Counted from the stretch's first letter, positions 13,577 through 25,299 are shown. The stretch is DNA of 64,000 bases from Liolophura sinensis (GCF_032854445.1 NC_088300.1:51203682-51267681); one strand, 5' to 3'. The notes: a model not told the origin generated them from the letters alone. Numbers and translations are program-made.

Positions 13577-13974
13577 ATGAACCAAACCTCAAAGTACTCG
13601 ATGGAGCAGCAAAACGGCGAAAAGAAGTTGTTTCCCCTGACAATGCGAATTGCTTTTGCTGAGTGCAATTAACTCCCTTTATCCGCTATAGCCGCTAAAG
13701 CAGATGGTCTGTCAAGAGCCAATTCGAAGGTTTTTTTGCAGTAGGCCTACGTAAAGGCGATTTCTATACAGCTGTTTCGTACATTGAGAATTTTGAACAA
13801 GGTCAGACATGGACTGATGATTACAGACTTGTGGCAACTGCTTCAGTGCAAACCATGGCTAGCGTTGTATTGGATCACATCCTCATGACGTTTGCAGCCT
13901 TAGGTGTGTGTGAAAAGCCATAATCGTGACAATCTTTCATGAAAGAGCCGATTAAAAAATTATAGAATAAGGAT

Positions 13975-14092
13975 TAAATCCAGAACAGTGACGACACTGT
14001 GACAATTGGCAAATGGTCACACGTAACCGATAAAATCCAGAATCTTGTCAATTTACCTCAGTTAGGGTTTTATTCTGACTGTTCATGTAGAT
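13975..14092 (-). repeat. Interspersed repeat family B, copy 1
   Basis: On the minus strand it reads AATAAAACCCTAACTGAGGT, then AAATTGAC, CGGTTACGTGTGACCATTTG and a CACAGTGTCGTC-like end. The same order of blocks appears on the plus strand at 19775-19870, 32805-32885 and 61945-62050. No coding capacity; probably a short non-autonomous element. Confidence 0.8.
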
Positions 14093-14099
14093 CTTAAAT

Positions 14100-15250
14100 A
14101 GTATAACAACATACACACACCTCTGGCACCACGGTATAAGCACGAGTAGGTAAAATAAAATAAAAAATGAATTGCATTGTATTAGACGCCAATGATCTGT
14201 AGAATTACTTAAAATGCCGTGTTGTCATCACATTCTACAAACAATCTACATCAGCATTAACGGTCTACATCAATTATCGCACTGGCTGTAATGAACAGCT
14301 ATTGTTTCAGCTTCAATGAGAAGCATCTTCACGACGGCAGTCTGTTTTCATATTTCGGAGAAATTTCGTACAATGCATATGTCGTCGGAAGTTGAACAGT
14401 GCCTATAGTTCATATTAAGTAACTGTGTCACCGAACTGGCATCAATTATCCTAACTAAGGCCCTGCTGGAGGTTAAGTTATTTTGGTAAACAAAAGCATT
14501 GTTGTGTAAGTTGAAAAAAAAAAAAACAGGTGCCAAATGATGTGAAACACATAGACCCATTGTTATGATGTATTGTGAATGATTGTTCATTTTTGTGGTG
14601 TAATAAAGAACTTGCATCAGTGACATGCCTAATTCACTGTTTTGCATTGTTCCTTCAGCATGTTTTTAAAACCCGCAGTCATCACTGGGCATTTATTTAC
14701 CCTGCCACATTTCACAACTTCGTGTGGGCATGAGCACAGATTGGGGTGGTAACGGGTGTATTCTCTCCCCTTGATGTGCTAAGAGTTGGCCTTTCCTTTA
14801 TCTTGTATATTAATACAAGCACACCCTAGCATGTAATGTGGATATTCCACTCGATGAAAGTAAAATATCGATTAGACTTGCTGGCTACCGCAATTATTAT
14901 TATCGGCGTTTTTTTATGCTGACATATATTTTTCGAGAAACATAAATTGTACTCTATAAACCGAAATCAATAGATTATATGATCATTTCTTTGCTCTTTC
15001 AGTTGAAGAAGACATTGCAATGTGGTGCTGTTTTGAGAAAGTCATCATCCACATTTGGACTGCTGACTTGTTTTAAAAGTCCTGATTATCTTAATGTTGT
15101 CATCACCAAGTCTTTCAGTAAACTGAATAGAAATATTTATATGTGAAACCATACAAAGTTAAATAGTTTATGCCAATCCACAACAAGAACGGAACAACGG
15201 AATTTAATTGTATTTCAAATATGCATTTCCTATAAATATTCGTGTTATTT
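14100..15250. other. Intergenic, nothing recognised
   Basis: AT-rich non-coding sequence. The 99-codon minus-strand frame at 14348-14647 contains a poly-Phe run made by a T/A homopolymer and has no domain. Confidence 0.55.
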
Positions 15251-15253
15251 TTT

Positions 15254-15305
15254 TGTTTATTTATTTATTTAACTGGTGTTTTACGTTTTACTCAAGGATA
15301 TTAAT
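15254..15305 (-). mobile_element. SINE family A, 3' tail fragment
   Basis: (TTTA)n followed by ACTGGTGTTTTACGTTTTAC and TCAAGGATATT, the reverse complement of the family A tail. The body is missing or too diverged to see. Confidence 0.6.
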
Positions 15306-15397
15306 ATTCATACTACAACATTAACTATATATGCACAACATCATGATTAACGATTCCATTTAATATCATTTAAATTATATATTTTTCAGTGATGTCT

Positions 15398-15735
15398 TAG
15401 ACCACTTCTGTGGCCTATAGGTTAGAGCGTCCGCCTCAAGATCGGGAAACCTGGGATCAAACCCGGGGTGGGTCATACCACAGACTAAAAGTGATATTTG
15501 CTGTTGCCTCGCTTGGCGCTCAGCACTGTAAAGTTAGGGTAAGGAAACAGGACGCTTGGCCCGATGACAGTATAATGTCTGGGTGCGGTGTCATGTCTGG
15601 TGTCGTCGGAGTGATACTACTTGGGCGTCATAGACTCGCCCTGTACAAGACACAGTGTATGTACTCACACCTAATAACTCCTCGTCGTCATATGGCTTAA
15701 AACTTACTAAGTACGGCGTAAAACCCCAAGTTACA
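15398..15735 (+). mobile_element. tRNA-derived SINE, family E, near full length
   Basis: The head is tRNA-like: TGGCCTATAGGTTAGAGCG (A box) and CTGGGATCAAACCCGG (B box), introduced by CCACTTCTGTGG. The body runs through CAGTATAATGTCTGGGTG and CTCGTCGTCATATGGCTT to a tail GTACGGCGTAAAACCCCAAG. The tail resembles but differs from that of family A. Head and body match reverse-strand copies at 46838-47155 and 60003-60300. The 96-codon open frame inside is a by-product. Confidence 0.88.
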
Positions 15736-15889
15736 TACATAATGTATCTATACGATTATTTTACCAAATAAATTATTAGTCAGCACGGGCCTACGTTTTT
15801 TATTTATTAATATTTTAGTCTTTGTTTATTTTATCTAGGTTCCGCCACGATAAGTCATAATCATTCATTCAGAGATATAAGCAAAAACC

Positions 15890-16450
15890 AAGAAGGCAGT
15901 TCCGAGTCATACTTCCGGTGTTTAGTACAGACGGTACTATTTACATCGCTGTGCAAAACGTCCCGTTGTTGTCCAACCCGGGAACCCGGCTAACGTTGCG
16001 TCCCTTATGGTACGGATCACCTTTACACTATTTCATTTCCCTTTCATGTCATTCTCATTATGTTTAATTGTCCTCGTTACGGCCGGTGTACGGGCCTATC
16101 ATCAGCGGTCGAGCAGGTGGGCAAGTCAGGTGAGCGGTCATTATCACAGGTAACATGAGATCTCGTTTACAGCGATCATGAAGTCCCAGTCAGCATTCTG
16201 GAAAAGCTAAATGAGCATTTGCGGATTAAATCGGATGTCACAGAAGGCGGTAAGGGGAAATGGCAAGGCTGGCGATCAGAGAACGCCTGTCGCTGGCGGA
16301 TCAAATACACTCCGCTAATAGCCCGCCGCATTTGATAGGTCACATGGTATAAAACTTGCCGCTTACGCCATTCAGTACTCCGTGAATTGACGACCGCCGG
16401 CTAATGGGCCTCTTGATCGCTAACTCACGATTCCAGATAAAAATGACCTC
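15890..16450. promoter_or_regulatory. Candidate conserved regulatory element
   Basis: GC-balanced, repeat-free stretch between repeat-rich flanks. It contains ACTTCCGGTG (Ets-like core), CAGGTGAGC (E-box), TTATCACAGGTAAC and a TATAAAAC near 16348. Placement about 18 kb upstream of Hmx and its composition are the only support. Confidence 0.2.
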
Positions 16451-16454
16451 TCCG

Positions 16455-17585
16455 ATTTCAGCTTCCAGACGGCATAGCTTCAGATTATTGCCACGGGCTC
16501 CAGCGCACAGTTCTCACAGACAGTTATATCTTACCACAGGAACGAATAATAAATCTTATGCTGAACATAGCTTTGCGCTCCCAATTAGCAAAACTCGGCT
16601 GCTTGTCTTACTTCTAACCTTACATCCGATTTCACCTCTGGATCCTCAGCGTACGTTCATTTATTGCGCTCAAATTTTGTGCATGTAGCTTTATTGATTG
16701 TTTTATTTGCAAGATAATTTAGGACTTATTTCCAAAGCTTAAGCACTATATACGTTACATTTAATAATCTTATACTTGATGTCAAACAGGCTGATGCTAC
16801 AGTCTCTGTAAAATATTTAATGCCGCTTAATCGAGAGGCAATGAGTAAGTCTGAGAACGTCGATGTGGGTATGGCAATGTGAATGCATGTCGAATGTTGA
16901 TTTCTTGGCTTCAGAAATTTATTTCTTTACTACAGAGTACTAGAACCCCACTGTTGTCTGCATCGTTGTAATACGCATTTTCTCGTCACCATATATGTCA
17001 GAAATACAGTCAGTCGTTCATTTATTCATTCAAGAGTGCATAAAAATACAGTCCTACTTTCATTCATTCATTCATTCATACAAGAGTGCTTCCCCACTGT
17101 TTCCATATTTTAATGTCTTTCACGGGAGTTCCATGGCGTTCCATATCAATAATGGCCAATTCTCAAAACGACGTACAGCACAAACCACAGAGAACTAATG
17201 AAGTACATATATAAAAAGTACGGAACCAGGACGGAATCCTGCAAAGAGAAGCAGTTTCAATGATGTTGGAAAGACGCAATGAGTGTTCTAGGCGCGTGAG
17301 TGAACTTAGTATTCATATCGTGTATCGTTCTAGCATATAAGTTGTCAATAATAAAATATGTATCCCAGTTGCGCTTTGATTGCAACTGTTCATATATCCA
17401 ACGCAGTGATCTAATTCAACACGATGAATGTACTGCCCCTAGCTATGGGTTAAGTGGGAGTAGACACATCACGCAGCGTGGCGTGCGAGACTCTGAACCT
17501 GAAACAGGACCTGCTGGTGTCATTGTTACGTTAAAACTGGGTTGTATTCTAACGTTTGCAATATCACGAGTATGTATAAGTATTT
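16455..17585. other. Intergenic with short ATTC repeats
   Basis: Mostly featureless. (ATTC)n-like runs lie near 17022 and 17060-17079. The open frames at 16404-16688 and 17300-17710 have no recognisable domain; the latter runs into the 50-bp minisatellite. Confidence 0.5.
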
Positions 17586-17589
17586 ATTG

Positions 17590-17845
17590 TATCGTCACAC
17601 TGTTTTCAATGTTACGTGATCCTGATGGGCTGGGAAACGTAACGTCACATTGTTTTCAATGTGACGTCATCGTCATGAGCTGGGAAACCTACCTTCACAC
17701 TGTTTTTTAATATTACGTCATCGTAATGAACTGGCAAACCTACCGTCACACTGATTTCAATGTTACGTCATCGCAATGAGCTGGGGAAACGTACCGTCAT
17801 ACTGTGTTCAATGTTACGTCATCATGATGAGCTGGGAAAGGAACA
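17590..17845. repeat. 50-bp minisatellite carrying CRE-like sites, 5 copies
   Basis: The unit is CGTCACACTGTTTTCAATGT then TACGTCATCGTGATGAGCTG and GGAAACCTAC. Starts of the TGTTTTCAAT block at 17601, 17651, 17701, 17752 and 17803 give a period of 50-51 bp. Four copies retain ACGTCATC, and the one near 17662 is a full TGACGTCA palindrome (the CREB/ATF consensus). Confidence 0.92.
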
Positions 17846-18004
17846 TTTGACATTTTACGTTTAACAGGTCCCCATAATACTCACTGAAACTCAGGAAACT
17901 TAGAGTGAATGTTTTTCATGAATTAACTTTGGCCCGCTAGTTTTTCCAGTAAGAAGATATGTACACGCCATATAATGTACACTGATATAATTTACAATGT
18001 AAAA

Positions 18005-18045
18005 AATCATAAACTATCCCTCTTGTCGTATAATGAATGCGTGGG
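18005..18045. repeat. Left arm of a distant inverted repeat
   Basis: AACTATCCCTCTTGTCGTA and flanking bases recur in reverse complement at 19935-19975 (ACGACAAGAGGGATAGTT). About 18 bases match exactly, with weaker similarity over about 45 bp. The arms enclose about 1.9 kb. Confidence 0.6.
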
Positions 18046-18484
18046 AAGATGCCGTGTTCGTCTTTGTACAAGTATAGGTCCAGATAAGATCTAACATCGG
18101 GAGAGTCTGTGGTATGCTTCGCATCCAGTGAAATTCACATGTTCAGTGTCTTAAGAAAAGATTTCATAACGTCACTGCTATATTAATATGTGGAGTTGTA
18201 TGCGAGCATACAGGGATATGGCATCTCTCCGAAAAAAAGAATCTATACGTCGAAACATTGGTATACCCGTCCATTTGAGAGAAGTCAAAAGTTACCATCA
18301 AACATATTCTGTATAGCTGAGTGTACATGTGGAGAATAAAGATGAGAAACAACTGGTTTGTTTAACTCTCAGATCAGCGGTGAGCCTTACACAAGATCAA
18401 TTGATCAAGTTCAATGCATATATTTTAACAAAATAGACAAATAATACAACTCACACTAATATCACACTAATATACAAAACAATT

Positions 18485-18490
<6 letters not shown>

Positions 18491-18571
<81 letters not shown>
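18491..18571. repeat. (TA)n microsatellite
   Basis: An uninterrupted TA tract of about 80 bp. It creates mirrored Tyr-Ile frames on both strands that are not genes. Confidence 0.97.
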
Positions 18572-18573
<2 letters not shown>

Positions 18574-18599
18574 TTTTACATCGTCCAAATCCAGATGGA

Positions 18600-19560
18600 A
18601 ATATTCTGGCTTCCAAAGGCAAGTCAGTCCACGTAAATATAGAATCCACAGTTGAGATGAATTCCTCAGTCTACACATGACAGCCCGATAAGTGGTTTAT
18701 TCCCCAACTGCGAGTGAGTGTGTAACTTCTCAGGGCGGACGGGTTGACAGTAGTGAGCGTGATGCCTAACTGTCGATGAATGTTTCTTCGGAATTGTACA
18801 GAAAGTCACTTTCAGGTAAACTGGAATGAAATGTACGTAATGGCACAAAGAGACAATGAGCGATACAAGCTCAGAAATAACGTCTCCAACAAACAGCAAG
18901 TGACGAAACACAAGCTCACAAAGTCCTCTGTACACAAAATGGACTATAAATGACGAATGTCGAATGGCGTGAAAGCCGATATCGCCAAACCCAGCAAAAT
19001 CCTTCACAGTGAATGCCAGTAAATATGACTGCTGTCAAATGGACTTGAGCAAATAACTGCTCACAAGTGGACCTTTGTGGATGACTGATTTCACATAGAC
19101 TCGAATAAATGGCTGCGAGCTTCACAACTCCATCACTCATATTTATTGATAAACGTAAAAGAAATTCTGGATGGCTTGATCATAAACATCTTTACAACAC
19201 CAATACATATCTCTAGAATGTACACTCAATTTACAATGACACTAAACTCATGAACACCGAAGCCTCGAGAACGCTCGACTGAAATACAGTGCAGGCTATA
19301 ATGTACACGGAGAAAAAAATGTAGGTCAGACACTGACAAATAAAAAAATTTAAAAATATAATACAATGTACAGGGTTCGTAACACACATAATATACTTTT
19401 ATAGATTACTACATACGTTTTCGTATAGATTATGTATTTACAGATGTCAATGTGGTTTTCGAATATTAACTAAAATTAACGTTTTTGTTTAAGCTAGTAT
19501 GATTTTTCTATTTCTTATTGTCTTTGCATGGATATTGTTATTATCTGTGTGGAAAGCATT
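18600..19560. other. Intergenic, nothing recognised
   Basis: A moderately GC-balanced patch (18700-19140) has two overlapping minus-strand frames of 113 and 74 codons without a domain; the rest is AT-rich. Confidence 0.5.

Positions 19561-19562
<2 letters not shown>

Positions 19563-19630
<68 letters not shown>
19563..19630. repeat. (CT)34 microsatellite
   Basis: A pure CT tract of about 68 bp, polypyrimidine on the plus strand and capable of forming a triplex (H-DNA). Confidence 0.97.
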
Positions 19631-19632
<2 letters not shown>

Positions 19633-19634
19633 CA

Positions 19635-19742
19635 AACAGCTGGCATTGTTTTAATGTCGTTGTGCGTTAAATAACTGACATTGTTCTAATGTTGTTGTGT
19701 TTTAAACAACTGGCATTGTTTTAATGTTGTTGTGTGTTAAAT
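19635..19742. repeat. 36-bp tandem repeat, 3 copies
   Basis: The unit AACTGGCATTGTTTTAATGT then TGTTGTGTGTTAAA is repeated three times with few changes, directly abutting the (CT)n tract. Confidence 0.88.
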
Positions 19743-19774
19743 TTGCTACTATTTATGCATTTACACGAACAGTT

Positions 19775-19870
19775 AGAATAAAACCCTAACTGAGGTAAAT
19801 TGACCATAGGCCGTATTTCATTGGTTACGTGTTACCATTTGCCAGCTATCACACTGTCGGCGCTACTCTG
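19775..19870 (+). repeat. Interspersed repeat family B, copy 2
   Basis: Opens AATAAAACCCTAACTGAGGT AAATTGAC and continues with GCCGTATTTCATTGGTTACG and CAGCTATCACACTGTCGGCG. It is the clearest copy of the family. Confidence 0.8.
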
Positions 19871-19934
19871 GCTTGACTCTACGTACTGTATGTTTTAATG
19901 AAAATGTATTTGTATTAAGACTAAAAATTTTTCC

Positions 19935-19975
19935 TGCCACGCCAACTTTACGACAAGAGGGATAGTTTTCATTTT
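19935..19975. repeat. Right arm of a distant inverted repeat
   Basis: Reverse-complement partner of 18005-18045; see that entry. The pair could be termini of one decayed element or two independent fragments of a dispersed repeat. Confidence 0.6.
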
Positions 19976-19989
19976 AACACTATAAATTC

Positions 19990-21375
19990 TCCTTACACTT
20001 GGATGTCTCGTTCAGGCAAGATCAAAACTGAAACCTATTTCCTTTCACTGTGTAACTTTTAAAATTATTTAATTGATTGCAGTGCTCTTATAAGTAAATA
20101 TGCGTCGAAATATACATAACCCAGGCTTATAGATAGGGTCTGTATGCATTCAGACCCCGATTCATCGAAATTTGTGCTAAAGGAAAATACCTTGTTTTTT
20201 CTCCAAATATGTATCTCAGTTCTAACATTATTCTATTTTGGACCACATCAAGTAGGAACTAAATTTTCATCACTTGCTCAAACCTTTGTTCCGTGAAACT
20301 CGACCTATATAAATGAGCCAAATGTTAGGTGTATAGGCATGGAGTATGACGGACGCAGTTCTGAAATGAACGGCCTCATGAATTTTTGTTGTGTAAAATG
20401 TGCGCATGGGCATAAGCTGTAACCAGGAAATACTAATTCACCCAAACGGCTTCCGGTAAAATGTTAGCAAACCATGCTCATTTCCTGAGATTAACGCTGA
20501 TGGCATCGTTTTTACACTTATAAGAATAAGGCAAAAGACGTCAGTAGATTTCACAATGTCCTCCAGTAATTATTTACGTTTTTAAAGATTGATTATACCT
20601 TCAGTAATTCTTCGGATCAAAGTTAATCCCATTTCTTTTTCTCAGTGATGTAGTCTGTACCTTCACTTTTGGGAAAATTATGAAAACAAATCTAAAAGAA
20701 AGTTCCGGGCTGAGATTGTGTGTTGGAGATAAGTACAAACCGCTACATCAGATCAGAATTATAAGAAATATGGAAATTTCTGATCCTTGGTAAACACATG
20801 TGTTGACTAAACCTTTACACTTTCTAAATATGTTTAACTGTTGACTAATAATACATGGAACTCTTTTCGATAGCTTAACACTTATTTTACACCATTTGAG
20901 TAACATGCAAACTCGTAATGTTTACTTACACTCATGCCTGCAGCCAGACCCCTGGCTGTCAAGAGTTGGGACATCAAGCGACCGACAAACTGACCAACTC
21001 CCCGAATGACCGACAGACAGGTTAACTCACAGTGTTGCATGGAGTAGCTATAAGAATTAACCGAATCTTTAACTCTGACAAACAACAACAATTGATATTT
21101 GTACAATATATTCACTATAACTTCAGTTAAAGCGATTTCGGAATTGTATATAGTTTTACCAAGTACCCAAAACAATGAAGCAAAATGACAAATCCGAAAA
21201 AAAGCAACAAGGAAAAAATAGAAGAGATAAATCTGAAATTGGTTTTGCGTCAAATCTGCTCTCACAAGAGGAGGGTTTACAGTCGCCAGTAATTCCCATT
21301 TAATGAAAACTCGTATTTCAATGCGCTGCGATGACGACAATCAGCCCGTTTTGATTATAGTCTTTGACATACTTA
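19990..21375. other. Intergenic, nothing recognised
   Basis: Holds the longest open frame outside Hmx that does not lie in a repeat (152 codons, minus, 20882-21340). It has a hydrophobic patch (YLFYFFLVAFF) but no recognisable family, and I do not support it as a gene. Confidence 0.45.
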
Positions 21376-21379
21376 ACGA

Positions 21380-22140
21380 GCTTATAGATCAGTTCGGGGC
21401 TGTCGTTTCTGTTTGAATGGCAACCAAAGTTGTTTATTCCGCACCGAACAAAGCACGCACTTCACTCGCTCCACTTTTAAAGAGCCGACAAATTACGCTT
21501 CCACGGGGCGTTAAGTTTTCTGAACGAGCGACTTATCACTAATCACACATGGCTACCGAATCGCGCCAGATTTAATATACTTTCCGGGCGTATTGCTGTC
21601 TTTATGATTACTGTCACCGGACTATAGTGCATCGCAGAATTGCCAAATGCTTTCAAATATCCCATCTCAACTTATATTTTATTTATTGATAATCCCTTTC
21701 TGTCATCTGCAGATCGGAAATAAATTAGCCGGAAAGACGCTCGCTTGGATTTAGCCAGGGAAGGCCAATGGAACAGCGGACAAATCACCTAAACAGTCCA
21801 TCACACAAACCCAGTAAATGTCTTTCTTCGATAGCTTTTCCTTCCATTGAGACAAAGATCTTCATCCTATTGAAATTGCAAAGCGTGGAATTAGAATTAC
21901 CTTATTCCCCTGGAGTCCGGACTACGGCAAATACGACTCGTCCATTTGCTAAATTAATTGCAGAGATAAATCGGGATCATTTCGGGAAAACCAAACCTTT
22001 TTATTTCCTTGTTGCTTTACACGACATAATCACCGATGATCATATCAGAATCCTGGCGCTGCACGCTCCATTTCCCCCAAGCCGTTCACACCTAAGCATC
22101 GGCTAATTACTCGGTCATGGAGCCTGGCTTCCATGGACCG
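21380..22140. promoter_or_regulatory. Candidate conserved regulatory element
   Basis: Unique sequence of balanced composition with several ATTA/TAAT cores (ACTTATCACTAATCACAC, GCTAAATTAATTGCAG), about 12 kb upstream of Hmx. A 112-codon ATG frame (21768-22106) inside shows no domain. Support is composition and context only. Confidence 0.2.
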
Positions 22141-22144
22141 GAAG

Positions 22145-23380
22145 GCACGAAGTGTCGTGCATATGGATGCTCTGAAATGTTTGGTGCACCTTGATGATAC
22201 CGCTTATGTGGGCCTACTTACACAAACCATTGTTTAATGGCTGATAATGAGAAACATGCGAAATGACAAATCCTCTGCAAATTTTGCACGGAATTTTTTA
22301 TTTTTTTTTGCATACGTTACCGCCTGTTACATGCTGATATATTGCGTTATTAGCAGGGTATATATTGGGTAAAGACTTCCTCGGGAAACGATAAGATCCA
22401 GTATCTAATAATATCTAATAATATTTATTTATTTTTTATTTATTGATTTGATTGCTGCTAGTCACCGTGTCACAGTCAGTAATCTCCCACTTATGGGCTT
22501 GCGATCAGTTTAAGGGTGTTGGAAAGCCGAATGCCGGGATCAACTACAGACTTTTGGGACGTTACTGATGAGCTTTCCCGGGTGTGACTTATACTTAGAT
22601 ATGCATATCTAGACAAAACGTCTTCGTTGACGAATTAAAGATCACAGGCGAATCGTGAACAGTTTATCGTCGCTAAGGCCCCGGTAAAAAATGTAAGCTA
22701 AAGTTTCCCTTCAAAAGGCCGATATTGAATCAAAGTATCATGCCTATAGCGAACGAAAGATAGTTGTCATACAACTTCTTTAAGCCTGGTTCTCATAGAG
22801 CCGGGCATTATAACATTATAAAGCAGTCTTATTATCAGTTGTTAGATAAACATGTTTAAGTATGTTAAACATTAAACACGTTTGTTATCTGTTGCAAAGA
22901 TGTTTATCACGCGTTTAAATGTTGAACCTCTGTGTTTTTTTTTCATTGTGGGTGAATACACCTACTTGTGTAAAATGCCTACAGCTATGTTTTAGAATGC
23001 CATTTCCCGACAAAGTTCGTGGAGACATATTAAGGGCTGGAATGTACAATTTAGAAAAAATATCTGGGCCTACATCTGCGCCTGATGAAGTATACCAATA
23101 TGTGGTACGACACAACTGATCCTAATAGAAACTGTTAAAATTAATTCTCTCAGTATCTACCACATGTATCTAGTCAAGTTACTTCTGTTTTAGAAATTAG
23201 TTAAATAATCACATATTAAAATTGATTTAAGTGTGCGCGGGTCTTATGTTCACGAAAAGGACCTGCAAACAACTGCATAAAACCCAGGCAGTAAGATTCC
23301 GTTGGTCTTGTCCTAATAGTCACTAAGTTGGTGTTAAACTACCGCTTCACCGTGAAGCTACGTAATTGTTTCTTTAGCTT
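22145..23380. other. Intergenic, nothing recognised
   Basis: AT-rich non-coding sequence. The matching 66-codon frames on both strands at 22915-23119 are mutual shadows. Confidence 0.5.
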
Positions 23381-23381
23381 T

Positions 23382-23545
23382 TATTTATTTATTTAATTGG
23401 TGTTTTACGCAGAATCCAAGAATATTTTAATTATGCGACGGAGGCCATCATCATGAAGCTAGGAAACTGGGTAAAGCCCGGGGAAAGCCACGACCATCTA
23501 CAGGTTTCTTACAGGCCTTATGCACTTACGACCTTTCGCTTTTAA
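23382..23545 (-). mobile_element. SINE family A, tail and body, diverged
   Basis: (TTTA)n, AATTGGTGTTTTACGCAGAA, AAGAATATTTT, a GCGACGGAGGCCATCATCAT block and AAAGCCCGGGG follow the order of the family A reverse complement. The tRNA-like head is missing and divergence is high, so this is an old insertion. Confidence 0.82.
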
Positions 23546-23989
23546 CAAAAATCGCGTGTTAATATCTATTAGCGCTCGAGACGGGACACTTTTTTATCTC
23601 AAATTTTCGTCTCAAATTTGTATTTCTAACCCAATTTTAGTGAATAACAGTAAGTAATTCAATAAATCCCAGATGACTATATTTATATGAGTTGGGCATG
23701 GAACTATATTAAACTATAGGCCTACAACAAGAATAGGTAAACAAAATATATTTTGTGTTCTAACATCGGTGTGAGATGGTTTACTTTCCCGCATGTCGTG
23801 ATTTAAGAATCCCCTTAGAGCCATCAACGAGTTGGTGCTCCCGAACGTCCCCAAAGCGGCTTAATATGAAACCGTTCCGTGTGAGCTTAATCCTTCGATC
23901 ATTCCACTTTCTCTAAATGGGTACAACTCTGATGTGAATTGAAACTTCTGTCTTTAAACCCACTTGACCATATCTGCATGGAAAACATT

Positions 23990-24500
23990 TTAAGTTAGAA
24001 AGGAGTCCGTCATCTCAGGGGACGATTCGTCCGCGACGAGGTACCGCCAAGATACCGTCCATTCTCCTGCATCCATCAGCGTCAAAAACAAAGTCCCTCC
24101 TGATCAGACGACAAGGAGGTAAAAGACGGCACAGTTTCCCGGATCACGCATGGAGTAGCAAGCGTCGACGATCTAACCCAAGCGCATTAGTAGGTTTTAT
24201 TTGATAACAAGATGTGTCGGAAGGAGATGATCAGAGGCAGTGACCCTGCTAATCCCCTACCCCCCGGGGAGGGGGATGAGGGGATTATGATCACAGATTA
24301 ATGCAGCGACGGACTCTTAGCATAAATCAAGATTGAAGCCGTATGCTGTTGACGAGAAAGCACCTGCCTTTATTGGAGGACAACTGCAAGCCAACTATGC
24401 GAACTCCTAGAAAAAAATCCCCAAAACCTTGGCAATGAGACGGATGAGCTGGTATCTCTGGAGACTTTATCATCCCGCAGCTTCATGCACTATACCGGAT
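23990..24500. promoter_or_regulatory. Candidate conserved regulatory element with a G/C-rich hairpin
   Basis: Unique, GC-balanced sequence about 10 kb upstream of Hmx. At about 24252-24287, AATCCCCTACCCCC faces GAGGGGGATGAGGGGATT, forming an imperfect stem with C-runs on one side and G-runs on the other. Function is inferred from composition and position only. Confidence 0.2.
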
Positions 24501-25131
24501 TACACATCTTTGTCGCCTCCCCCCCCCCCTTTTTTTTTGGAGTTCACTTGAATTGAAAGCCTCGGTGTCTGCAGTAAAACAGAGAACTCACAAATGATAA
24601 GAAAACATCGTGACCTTTTGTAAATCACTGTTCCATCCGGGAACAATACTTTTACCTAAATCTGTTTTGACTAATAAATGCTGAGGTTAATATAACAAAC
24701 AACAAAATCGATGTGTTTAACAGCAAACAATGCAAAACAAAACTATTAAATTCCGCCTATAGAAATGTATTTGGCCTGCTTGTCACGAAATAAACCCACG
24801 TAGATTCTGATTCAGTGATACTACGCTTATCTGTTCCACACATACGTGCTTTGAAATGTTTGCATACACGAATATATATGACTTCCTATCTAGTGGTAAT
24901 CTACTCCCTGTATATTTTTTGCAATTCACATATTTCAATACACAATAATGTCTAAAAACTATACGTCATCAGTGTTCTCAATTATTTCCATTGATTGAAT
25001 TACTCTTAATCATTTATATGATGTAATATATGACACCTATTCATCGTAGAATTAATTTGTGTGTTTATATTTGATTTTTTGTTTGCGTAATATGGCGTAT
25101 AAAAGTATACTGCTCCGACCAGCACTTGCAT

Positions 25132-25299
25132 GGCCCGGGATCACGAAGCGATCTTAGACTTCAGTAAACATTTCAATCATTAAACTTGGTATGTTCCTTC
25201 CCTTTATTTTAGGTGAAATTTGTTACAAATAGAAATAACAATTTTAAAATGATATGAAATATTGACTCAAATCTAAGATCGATTCAGGATCCCAGGGCC
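25132..25299. mobile_element. Foldback (MITE-like) element 1 of 5
   Basis: The left terminus GGCCCGGGATCACGAAGCGA TCTTAGAC faces the right terminus ATCTAAGATCGATTCAGGAT CCCAGGGCC: an inverted repeat of about 28 bp with few mismatches bounding 168 bp. The interior has no coding capacity. Terminal GGGCC plus TTAG-type subterminal blocks recur in the next four elements. Confidence 0.8.

Noticed and set aside
15410-15700. 96-codon open frame
   Set aside because: Lies wholly in a tRNA-derived SINE (family E).
16340-16690. TATAAAAC box followed by a 94-codon ATG frame
   Set aside because: Spacing is suggestive, but the peptide has no domain and no other copy or splice context; a lone TATA match in AT-rich DNA is weak.
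17300-17710. 136-codon open frame
   Set aside because: It does not begin with ATG and its end runs into the 50-bp minisatellite; no domain.
18467-18680. Tyr-Ile repeat frames on both strands
   Set aside because: Products of the (TA)n microsatellite; the same applies at 13396-13662 and 36385-36609.
20882-21340. 152-codon minus-strand open frame, longest outside the Hmx gene
   Set aside because: A hydrophobic run from T/A-rich DNA, no domain, no neighbours, and no sign of splicing partners. A chance frame of this size is expected once or twice in 64 kb.
21768-22106. 112-codon plus-strand ATG frame
   Set aside because: No recognisable domain; low-bias composition and no homologous copy in the window. 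Kept as possible regulatory sequence instead.
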